Positions 1 through 6,206 of a DNA stretch of 24,251 nucleotides are shown piece by piece. Below the pieces are notes generated by a model. It was given only the letters and a program-made list of their open reading frames with translations. It did no database searches and had not been told where the DNA came from. The number at the start of each line of letters is the position of its first letter. Position 1 is the stretch's first letter. Made by a program: the position numbers and the translations under genes. Source of the DNA: Chromatiales bacterium (GTDB lineage: Bacteria > Pseudomonadota > Gammaproteobacteria > SZUA-140); contig JAITWN010000022.1 of assembly GCA_031285245.1 (NCBI GenBank), positions 1 through 24,251 of the forward strand, written 5' to 3'.

Positions 1-2
1 CC

Positions 3-140
3 GAAAATCAATGGGCTTATCAGCGTAGTGGCATAGTGCGCGTGAGGGCTGTTGCTGGCATCACCGCAATCTCGATGAGACCTGCGGTGAGCGTATTGGC
101 GGTTTGGATGATCAAGATTTGGGCTGAGAAACGAGGCTGA
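3..140 (+). CDS. C-terminal end of an unidentified protein (partial, 5' end outside window)
   Basis: An open frame enters the window from the left and reads 45 codons to a TGA at 138-140. The end is basic and moderately hydrophobic (…VLAVWMIKIWAEKRG). It stops four bases before the ATG of the flavoprotein gene, the spacing expected of an upstream operon partner. No domain can be recognised from so short a piece, and the open frame could be chance. The other two plus-strand frames close within about 36 bases, which mildly favours this one. Confidence 0.35.
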   Translation, partial: ENQWAYQRSGIVRVRAVAGITAISMRPAVSVLAVWMIKIWAEKRG

Positions 141-144
141 CAGT

Positions 145-1545
145 ATGGATCGACTTGCGGTGGATGTTGCGGTCATCGGCGCGGGGACAGCAGGACTTGC
201 TGCGTATCGCGCCGCCGTCTCAGCTGGCAAGCGCGCAGTGATTATCGAAGGTGGCCCTTACGGTACGACCTGTGCGCGCGTCGGCTGCATGCCGAGCAAA
301 CTGCTGATTGCAGCTGCCGAGGCTGCGCACGGCCCGGCGCGCTGGCAGGAGTTCGGCCTGCGCCTCAAGGGTGAAGTGGAAGTTGATGGCGCGGCGGTGA
401 TGGCGCGTGTGCGGCGCGAGCGCGATCGCTTCGTCGGCTTCGTTATGGCAGGTGTGGAGAAAATTCCCGAGAGCGATCGCCTGCGCGGTTTTGCGCGTTT
501 CGACAGTGACCATGCGTTGCTGATCGATAGTGGCGCACGCGTTGAGTTCAAGAGCGCAGTCATTGCCACCGGCTCATCGCCATCGCTGCCGGCGATGTTG
601 CGCAGCATCGGCGATCGTTTGCTGATCAACGACGATATCTTTTCTTGGGAAGACTTGCCGAAGTCGGTAGCGGTCTTCGGCCCAGGCGCCATCGGGCTTG
701 AGATCGGCCAGTCTTTGCATCGTCTCGGTGTGAAAGTGTTGATGTTTGGACGCGATGGGCATGTGGGGTCGTTCACTGATCCCGAAGTGCGTGAGTACGC
801 GCGCAAAACTTTTCAGCGTGAGTTTTACCTCGACGCTAACGGCGATGTGCAGGCGATCTCGGTGCATGATGATGGTGTGTCGATCATGTATCGCGACGTG
901 CAAGGCAAAGAGCGGCGCGATATCGTCGATTACGTCATCGCTGCGGCAGGACGCACTGCAAACGTCGGCTGGCTTGGCCTTGAGCACACTTCCCTTCTGC
1001 TTGATGCGCGCGGTGTGCCCTTATTTGATCGTCAGACCATGCGGTGCGGTGATAGCTCGATCTTTATCGCCGGCGATGCCAACAACGATGCGCTTGTACT
1101 GCATGAGGCGGCGGATGAAGGACGCATCGCCGGCGATAGCGCTGCGAGCTATCCACGTGTTCAACCGGGCCTACGTCGCGCCCGCCTTGTTATCGCTTTC
1201 AGTGATCCGCAGATTGCCATCGTCGGCACGCCTTACGCCGAACTACCCGCAGGTGGTTACGTGATGGGGCGTGTATCTTTCGAAGACCAGGGACGTAGCC
1301 GCGTGATGCTGCGCAATCAAGGGCTCATGCATGTCTATGCAGAGCGTGAAACCGGGCGCTTGCTCGGCGCGGAAATATTCGGGCCGGATGCCGAGCACCT
1401 CGGCCATCTGCTGGCCTGGGCGATTCAGGCTGGCTTCACCGTGCACCAGGCACTCGACATGCCGTTCTATCACCCGGTGGTTGAAGAAGGCATGCGCACG
1501 GCGCTGCGCGATGTAGCGGTAGCTCTGCGTGAGCGCGTAGCTTGA
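145..1545 (+). CDS. Dihydrolipoyl dehydrogenase-type FAD/NAD(P) disulfide oxidoreductase
   Basis: A 466-aa class I pyridine-nucleotide disulfide oxidoreductase, the flavoprotein family of dihydrolipoamide dehydrogenase (E3), glutathione reductase and mercuric reductase. It would be a cytosolic homodimer. Visible motifs are the FAD-binding GAGTAG at residues 12-17, the redox-active disulfide C43/C48 in TTCARVGCMPSK, ATGSS at 141-145, the second Rossmann loop GPGAIG at 179-184, the FAD-contacting GD at 310-311, and the C-terminal catalytic pair H443/E448 in HPVVEE. H443 would be supplied by the partner subunit. The CARVGC spelling of the disulfide differs from the usual CLNVGC of pyruvate-dehydrogenase E3 and belongs to a separate subgroup. 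No E1 or E2 genes are adjacent, so the true substrate (lipoamide or another disulfide) is open. An AGG at 134-136 serves the ATG at 145. Confidence 0.9.
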   Translation: MDRLAVDVAVIGAGTAGLAAYRAAVSAGKRAVIIEGGPYGTTCARVGCMPSKLLIAAAEAAHGPARWQEFGLRLKGEVEVDGAAVMARVRRERDRFVGFVMAGVEKIPESDRLRGFARFDSDHALLIDSGARVEFKSAVIATGSSPSLPAMLRSIGDRLLINDDIFSWEDLPKSVAVFGPGAIGLEIGQSLHRLGVKVLMFGRDGHVGSFTDPEVREYARKTFQREFYLDANGDVQAISVHDDGVSIMYRDVQGKERRDIVDYVIAAAGRTANVGWLGLEHTSLLLDARGVPLFDRQTMRCGDSSIFIAGDANNDALVLHEAADEGRIAGDSAASYPRVQPGLRRARLVIAFSDPQIAIVGTPYAELPAGGYVMGRVSFEDQGRSRVMLRNQGLMHVYAERETGRLLGAEIFGPDAEHLGHLLAWAIQAGFTVHQALDMPFYHPVVEEGMRTALRDVAVALRERVA

Positions 1546-1610
1546 GTCGTCAAGATGTGCTGCTTTGATGCGTGTGATTTTATTCCCGTCTACCGGGTGA
1601 TCTTCACGGT

Positions 1611-1616
1611 TATACT
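1611..1616 (+). promoter_or_regulatory. Candidate -10 box (TATACT) for the 126-aa membrane protein gene
   Basis: TATACT matches the sigma-70 -10 consensus at five of six positions and lies 36 bases before the ATG at 1653, in the gap after the flavoprotein gene. No good -35 hexamer sits at 16-18 bases, so this is only a candidate. Confidence 0.3.
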
Positions 1617-1652
1617 AAGCCGGTCTAACGAGCGCATCCGGCGATTGAGATC

Positions 1653-2033
1653 ATGGTGGTATTCACTCGAAAATCGCATTTCACACTGATGCTGGTGGCG
1701 CTGCTGTGCATAGCGCTGATCGGTGCGTATTACAGTTACCGTTATTTCCACGCCAAAGATCTCTGTAGCGCTGGCGTGGATCGTGAAGTGTTGTATTCCG
1801 CCTATCCGTCCTTACGCGAACTCTCCGAGCGACAGCAGCAGGAAACCGAGCGCCTGCTCGCGCGCCAGCGCGCCGAGGATATCGCCATCAATCAGGGAAT
1901 CGGAGAGGCGGGCAGTCTCTCGCCGGAGGAAGTGCTGCGCATGTCGGTGAATCAGGTGAGTGAGATCGCAGCACTGCGCCGCGAGCATCGTATCGCTTTC
2001 GAAGCGCAGTGCCGAGCGCTCGCGCGCCGCTGA
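1653..2033 (+). CDS. Small single-pass membrane protein of unknown function
   Basis: A 126-aa protein I do not recognise. Residues 1-9 are basic, residues about 10-28 form one hydrophobic helix (LMLVALLCIALIGAYYSY), and the rest is a hydrophilic, helix-prone segment rich in Glu, Arg and Gln, expected in the periplasm under N-in topology. It has two cysteines after the membrane helix (in DLCSAG and AQCRAL), which could form a disulfide. Start: the ATG at 1653 precedes a clean N-in anchor; the ribosome site is weak (GCGATTGAGATC). It converges on the 144-aa gene with 44 bases between stops. Codon use resembles the neighbours, so it is probably a resident gene. Confidence 0.7.
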   Translation: MVVFTRKSHFTLMLVALLCIALIGAYYSYRYFHAKDLCSAGVDREVLYSAYPSLRELSERQQQETERLLARQRAEDIAINQGIGEAGSLSPEEVLRMSVNQVSEIAALRREHRIAFEAQCRALARR

Positions 2034-2077
2034 ATGGTTTTCATACCTCAGCGATTTGCGAACGCTCGGGGATGAGG

Positions 2078-2512
2078 TCAGGTTCCGGAATCTGCCAATC
2101 GTGAAGACAGTGAAATGACGCGCTGACTGCCGATGGGGTAGGTTTCCGCAAAGTCGCCCTTGTGCGCGCGCGCGCGCAAGGCATTGATCGCGGCACGCAG
2201 CACGGTATGGACGATGAAGTCCGCGTGAACGTGGTAGTAATGAATTTTGCACGCTACGGGATCTTGCAGGCTGCGGCGTTCGCTGGGTTCGAAATTCGCC
2301 CAGGCGAGGACGGGCAGATCGTAGAACGCGCGGTCAATACACACCCAGCGCTTGCGGTTGAGGACGATGTCCATACCGCGCAGGCCTACCAACGGCAGGC
2401 GCAGAGCACCCTCGGTGTGCAGCAATCCGAGGCGGATGCGATTGTAAATCGGGCCGTCGATGGTGCTGGTTTCGGAGTGCAGGGTCGGTATGTTATCGAT
2501 GCAAAAATCCAT
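2078..2512 (-). CDS. Conserved-looking hypothetical protein (144 aa)
   Basis: I do not recognise the family. The frame was chosen over the overlapping plus-strand frame at 2162-2572 because its third codon positions carry the G/C bias of the neighbours and its composition is that of a folded soluble protein: several aromatic and hydrophobic strands (KRWVCIDRAFYDLP, CKIHYYHVHADFIVHTVL), no signal peptide and no membrane helix. The His/Tyr-rich stretch HYYHVHADF is the most distinctive feature and could bind metal or ligand, but this is speculation. The gene is divergent from purT, with 135 bases between starts, and convergent with the 126-aa membrane protein gene. Confidence 0.7.
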   Translation of the reverse strand: MDFCIDNIPTLHSETSTIDGPIYNRIRLGLLHTEGALRLPLVGLRGMDIVLNRKRWVCIDRAFYDLPVLAWANFEPSERRSLQDPVACKIHYYHVHADFIVHTVLRAAINALRARAHKGDFAETYPIGSQRVISLSSRLADSGT

Positions 2513-2605
2513 GATGTAGCCGGTTTGTTAGGGCGTTGGTCTCACCTTAACGGCTGGCGTCCTGGGTTCTGAAGCAGCGTTGCCATCTTCCCTGGTGGTG
2601 GCAGA

Positions 2606-2640
2606 TAAAATTTAACTATTTCATTTAGTTATATTAGGAG
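2606..2640 (+). promoter_or_regulatory. AT-rich purT leader with strong ribosome binding site
   Basis: The bases just before purT are strikingly AT-rich for this window. They contain a TAAAAT hexamer at 2606-2611 (possible -10, with no good -35 at the right distance), a short inverted repeat AACTA/TAGTT at 2613-2629, and a strong Shine-Dalgarno TAGGAG ending at 2640, seven bases before the ATG at 2648. The ribosome site fixes the purT start. The inverted repeat does not resemble a PurR box as known from E. coli. Confidence 0.45.
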
Positions 2641-2647
2641 ATAAGCG

Positions 2648-3856
2648 ATGTATCGGCCCGGCACGCCGCTGTCTGCAACTTCCCCTCGGATCATGCTGCT
2701 CGGCAGCGGTGAGCTCGGCAAGGAAGTGATCATCGCCTTGCAGCGTCTTGGTATCGAAGTCATCGCGGTGGATCGCTACGCGCATGCGCCTGGGCACCAG
2801 GTCGCGCATCGCGCTCATGTGATCGATATGACCGACGCAAAGGCGCTGCGTGAGCTGATCGAGCGCGAGCGTCCACATGTGATCGTGCCTGAGATCGAGG
2901 CTATCGCGACCGCCGTGCTGACGCAGATTGAAGCCGAAGGTTGGGCGGAAATTATTCCCAATGCCCGCGCCGTGAATCTCACAATGAACCGGGAAGGCAT
3001 ACGCCGTCTCGCTGCCGAAGAGCTTGGCCTCAAAACTTCGCGTTATGCGTTCGCTGGCAGTCTCGATGAATTGCGTCAGGCGATCGATGCAGGCATCGGC
3101 TATCCCTGCATCGTCAAACCGGTAATGTCATCGTCTGGCAAGGGACAGTCAGTCGTTGAAAGCCCAGCTGATGTCAGCGCGGCGTGGGAATACGCTGCGC
3201 GCGCAGGACGTGTTGATCATGGTCGCGTGATCGTTGAAGAAAAGCTTGAATTCGATTTCGAGATTACGCTGCTCACGGTGCGTGCTCGCAATCGTGATCG
3301 GCATGATGCCATCGACACCTGGTTCTGCGAGCCGATCGGCCATCTGCAACGCCGCGGTGATTATGTAGAAAGCTGGCAGCCGCAGCCGATGTCAGCGCTC
3401 GCGCTCAAGCGTTCGCGCGAGATCGCTGCCGAGGTAACCGGCGCACTCGGTGGGCGCGGCGTTTTCGGCGTCGAGCTTTTCATCCGTGGCGATGATGTGT
3501 GGTTCAGCGAAGTCAGTCCGCGCCCGCATGATACCGGCATGGTGACGATGGCAACGCAGCGTCAGAGTGAGTTCGAGCTGCACGCGCGCGCGGTGCTGGG
3601 TTTACCGGTTGATGTTTCATTGCTCACGCCGGGCGCGAGCGCGGTGATCTATGGCGGAATCGATGCTGTCAGTATTGCGTTCGAAGGTGTCGATGCTGCG
3701 CTCGCTGTACCAGGCACCGACGTGCGTTTGTTCGGCAAACCGCAATCGTATCCTTATCGCCGCATGGGCGTTGCGCTCGCTTGGGGCGATAATCTTGCTG
3801 ATGCGCGCGAGCGGGCGCGCCTTTCGGCATCGCTGGTGAAACCGGTCAACGTCTGA
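2648..3856 (+). CDS. purT: Formate-dependent phosphoribosylglycinamide formyltransferase (GAR transformylase 2)
   Basis: PurT carries out the third step of de novo purine synthesis without folate: it uses ATP and formate, through formyl phosphate, to formylate glycinamide ribonucleotide. The 402-aa product follows E. coli PurT (392 aa) almost throughout. It has the N-terminal pre-ATP-grasp MLLGSGELGKEV at 16-27, PEIEAIAT at 81-88, TMNREGIRRLAAEEL at 112-126, and the ATP-grasp loop KPVMSSSGKGQ at 157-167. The metal-binding end of the ATP-grasp domain is SEVSPRPHDTG at 287-297, and RLFGKP occurs near the C-terminus. The region around residues 212-228 is a few residues longer than in E. coli. 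It is transcribed alone and followed by a long inverted repeat. Confidence 0.97.
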   Translation: MYRPGTPLSATSPRIMLLGSGELGKEVIIALQRLGIEVIAVDRYAHAPGHQVAHRAHVIDMTDAKALRELIERERPHVIVPEIEAIATAVLTQIEAEGWAEIIPNARAVNLTMNREGIRRLAAEELGLKTSRYAFAGSLDELRQAIDAGIGYPCIVKPVMSSSGKGQSVVESPADVSAAWEYAARAGRVDHGRVIVEEKLEFDFEITLLTVRARNRDRHDAIDTWFCEPIGHLQRRGDYVESWQPQPMSALALKRSREIAAEVTGALGGRGVFGVELFIRGDDVWFSEVSPRPHDTGMVTMATQRQSEFELHARAVLGLPVDVSLLTPGASAVIYGGIDAVSIAFEGVDAALAVPGTDVRLFGKPQSYPYRRMGVALAWGDNLADARERARLSASLVKPVNV

Positions 3857-3857
3857 A

Positions 3858-4063
3858 GTGAAACCTCTGCGAAACCGAGTCTAGGTTGGGCTGAACGCAG
3901 AGCAGCTAGAGGTCGCTGTCGGCGTATCGCCTGACGAGCCCCGCTATTCGCTATCCTGGCCGCTCGAACGCCGCTATCCCTGGCGGCGTACGATCTCCTC
4001 AGGCGATACGCCGACAACGACCATCAGGGTTTGATGTTGGACTCGGTTTCGCAGAGGTCTCAC
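3858..4063. repeat. Nested 206-bp interrupted palindrome after purT
   Basis: Two pairs of inverted arms are nested. Outer arms: 3858-3881 with 4040-4063 (24 bases, one mismatch). Inner arms: 3911-3934 with 3999-4022 (24 bases, one mismatch, which is a G-U pair in RNA). Between the inner arms, ACGCCG at 3968-3973 pairs with CGGCGT at 3984-3989, and CGCTATCC(C)TGGC occurs twice in direct orientation (about 3949-3960 and 3973-3984). The segments between outer and inner arms (29 and 17 bases) do not pair. The element begins two bases after the purT stop and fills the convergent gap. It could be a MITE or BIME-type mobile repeat, or one long transcript-ending stem. No coding frame of note lies inside. 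Confidence 0.8.
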
Positions 4064-4109
4064 AAGTGGGGAGAGAGGAAGCTTCACAAGAGCAACGGGT
4101 GCTTGGCAG

Positions 4110-4156
4110 CCCCTCTCCCACTTCGGGGAGAGGGTGCCCGAAGGGCGGGAGAGGGG
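4110..4156. repeat. C/G-rich REP-like hairpin element
   Basis: CCCCTCTCCC at 4110-4119 pairs perfectly with GGGAGAGGGG at 4147-4156. Inside it CTTCGGG at 4121-4127 pairs with CCCGAAG at 4137-4143. The pattern resembles the short CCCTCTCCC…GGGAGAGGG repeats scattered between genes in many proteobacterial, especially Xanthomonas-like, genomes. It lies in the purT/rnd convergent gap, and an A/T-rich stretch follows on the rnd side with A7 at 4186-4192. Read on the minus strand, that is a T7 tract 26 bases past the rnd stop with no strong stem of its own. Nothing else is visible in 4064-4109 or 4157-4217. Confidence 0.7.
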
Positions 4157-4217
4157 AAATAAAAACCGGCTAGCGACGCGATTTCAAAAAAACATTTTGT
4201 TAGGTGCTATTAGTAAA

Positions 4218-5321
4218 TCAGCTTTTCAATTGTAGAAGTTGCTCACCGATGGCGTGACGTTTCCAACCGGTGAGCAGGCGCAATGAAGCATTTCCTTCCT
4301 TGCGGATGAGATCGACGAGATCGTTACGCGAAGCGAGTACGGCGGCATCGATGCCGTAATGCTTGGATTGTTCCTGCACCAGAGATGACATGCGTTCAAA
4401 GAGCGCTTCTTCGGTTGAAGTGAGTGGTGACGGCTTTGCGCCACGTGCAGGCGTGAGCTCCGGTGCACCACTGCCGCTTGCGATCGCTGCTAGCAGATCA
4501 TCACCATGGCGCGCGATGGTTTTGCCGCTGACATGCAGCGCATCAAGCCCCGCTTTGCTGCTCGGCGCAGTGCAGGCGAGTTCGATCATGATTTCATCAC
4601 GCAATATCCATCCTCGCGGCCGATCGGCGCGCCGGGCCGTGGCTTCTCGCCAGGCGGCGAGTGCTTGAAGTATCGCGAGCTGTCGCCCTGATAAATGCTG
4701 CGTGCCGCGTATGCGTCGCCAGGCATCTTGTGGCGTCGCACCGTTGTAACGCGCGGGATCGCAGGCCGCAGTGAAATCTTCCTCCAGCCATTGCAAACGG
4801 CCAAGCTCACTCAATCGATCTCGCAGATGCAGATAAAGTGGGCCGAGATAGCGCGCATCATCAGCGGCGTAATCGAGCTGCTCGGTGGAGAGCGGCCGGC
4901 GGCTCCAGTCTGTGCGTGTGTGCGCTTTCTCGAGGTGCGTGCCAAGCACGTCTTCTACCAAGCGGGCATAACTCGCTTGCGCAGGTAGCCCGAGTAGTGG
5001 AGCTGCGATCTGCGTATCAAAAAGTGGTGTGGGCAGCGCGCCGTGAAGATGAAACAGTGTCTCCAGGTCTTGATGACAGGCGTGGAAGACTTTGGTGATG
5101 GCGCGGTCGTAGATGACGTCGAGCAGTGGATCGAGACTCAGCACGAGCGGATCGACACAAGCTACCGTTCCAGGCACCGCGAGTTGTAGCAGGCAGAGGC
5201 GCGGAAAGTAAGTTTCCTCACGCACGAACTCGGTATCGAGCGCGATCCATGGTTGCTCAGCGAAGACGCGGCACAGAGCGAGCAGTTCTGATTCGGTGTC
5301 GACGTAGTGTATCTGTTCCAT
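4218..5321 (-). CDS. rnd: Ribonuclease D
   Basis: A 3'-to-5' exoribonuclease of the DEDDy superfamily that trims tRNA precursors and other small RNAs in the cytoplasm. The open frame extends upstream to 5549, but the ATG at 5321 (MEQIHYVDT) matches the family N-terminus and gives 367 aa, close to the E. coli enzyme. The acidic residues fall at D29 and E31 (IALDTEF), D85 (ACHQDLETL), and Y151 and D155 (YAADDARYL), essentially the E. coli positions. An HRDC helical domain covers about 210-290 (LSGRQLAILQALAAWRE), and a second helical domain follows to the end. The start lies 28 bases after the secreted-protein gene, with no clear Shine-Dalgarno, so it may be translationally linked to that operon. 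Confidence 0.95.
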   Translation of the reverse strand: MEQIHYVDTESELLALCRVFAEQPWIALDTEFVREETYFPRLCLLQLAVPGTVACVDPLVLSLDPLLDVIYDRAITKVFHACHQDLETLFHLHGALPTPLFDTQIAAPLLGLPAQASYARLVEDVLGTHLEKAHTRTDWSRRPLSTEQLDYAADDARYLGPLYLHLRDRLSELGRLQWLEEDFTAACDPARYNGATPQDAWRRIRGTQHLSGRQLAILQALAAWREATARRADRPRGWILRDEIMIELACTAPSSKAGLDALHVSGKTIARHGDDLLAAIASGSGAPELTPARGAKPSPLTSTEEALFERMSSLVQEQSKHYGIDAAVLASRNDLVDLIRKEGNASLRLLTGWKRHAIGEQLLQLKS

Positions 5322-5349
5322 GATGGTGCTGTGGTACTTGGCTGGCGTG

Positions 5350-6177
5350 CTAATGTGCACTCGTGTTTTGAGCGGCGGGGGCATCGCCGAATTCGCGCAT
5401 GTGCTGCTCGATTTTCTGGCGACGCGCGTCCACGGCGTCGGCGGCGACGGCAGCATCCACAGTAGGCGTCGCGCGTGCTGCAAGCTCGGCGCGGGTGAGC
5501 ATCTCATAACCTTCTGGCATGCGTAACGCGGCGGCGTCATGAGGAGCATTTAGATCGATAGCGGTGATGTTGTGTATCACGCGCCCGAGCGTATCTTGCG
5601 TACGCAGCGGAATGCCAAGGCGCGGATAGTAGTCATCGATGATATCGGCGGCTGCTTCGCAGATACGCGTTGGTTCGGTGAGCTGCATCAGCGCGCGTTT
5701 TTCATCATTGTGTGATGCTGCGGACATCGTTTCGATGAAACGCTGAATCGGCGCTTGTTTTAGTGCGGTGGGTGCCAGAAATTCATCGAAGCAATGTTGG
5801 CCATTGACGCTGACGCGATAGTGTTCAGTGGCAAAGCCGGCGATTTGTGGTCCTTTGCCGCGAGGTTCGAAGCGTACCGTGGGTAGCGGCACGGCGCTGG
5901 TATTGAGCTCGCCATGTTCCTGACGTGTTGGTATTGGCGAGCTCATGTCCATGGCGTATCTGCCCGCATCGTCGATCGCATACATCTTGCTTGATCGCAG
6001 ATTGATGAGCAGGTATATGCTGTCGCCCGTATCGATGCGAGCCATGTCGCTTGCGATCAGCACGCGTGTTGGCGTGTCGTTGGAATGGACGCTGGAGATG
6101 ACGACGTCGGCATAGGTGATAGTAGGAATACAGGCGAGCGCAATGAGCGCGGCCACAGAGGCATTGATAGAGTGCAT
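5350..6177 (-). CDS. Predicted periplasmic protein of unknown function
   Basis: A 275-aa product with a clear Sec signal peptide (hydrophobic 8-21, likely cleavage after TYA at residue 23). The mature part begins with beta-strand-like segments (TRVLIASDMARIDTG, SIYLLINLRSSKMYAIDD) that loosely resemble DUF4412-type periplasmic proteins; I cannot assign the family firmly. Two cysteines (C129 in GQHCFDEF, C173 in RICEAA) could form a disulfide. The C-terminal 60 residues are Ala-rich and probably disordered. It sits 29 bases downstream of the M16C peptidase gene and 28 bases upstream of rnd, so all three are probably cotranscribed. Co-occurrence with a peptidase does not establish a functional link. 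Confidence 0.75.
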   Translation of the reverse strand: MHSINASVAALIALACIPTITYADVVISSVHSNDTPTRVLIASDMARIDTGDSIYLLINLRSSKMYAIDDAGRYAMDMSSPIPTRQEHGELNTSAVPLPTVRFEPRGKGPQIAGFATEHYRVSVNGQHCFDEFLAPTALKQAPIQRFIETMSAASHNDEKRALMQLTEPTRICEAAADIIDDYYPRLGIPLRTQDTLGRVIHNITAIDLNAPHDAAALRMPEGYEMLTRAELAARATPTVDAAVAADAVDARRQKIEQHMREFGDAPAAQNTSAH

Positions 6178-6206
6178 GATCGTGCAGATTCCGGGAGTTG
6201 CGTGGA

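Noticed and set aside
746..1264. 172-aa plus-strand frame in another phase
   Set aside because: It is a shadow of the flavoprotein gene, with Ser/Cys/Met-rich low-complexity composition and no domain.
2162..2572. 136-aa plus-strand frame opposite the 144-aa gene
   Set aside because: Third-position bias and residue composition favour the minus strand, and this frame would run into the purT leader.
5322..5549. 76-residue N-terminal extension of RNase D
   Set aside because: It overlaps the end of the secreted-protein gene, has no similarity to RNase D, and the family start is at 5321.
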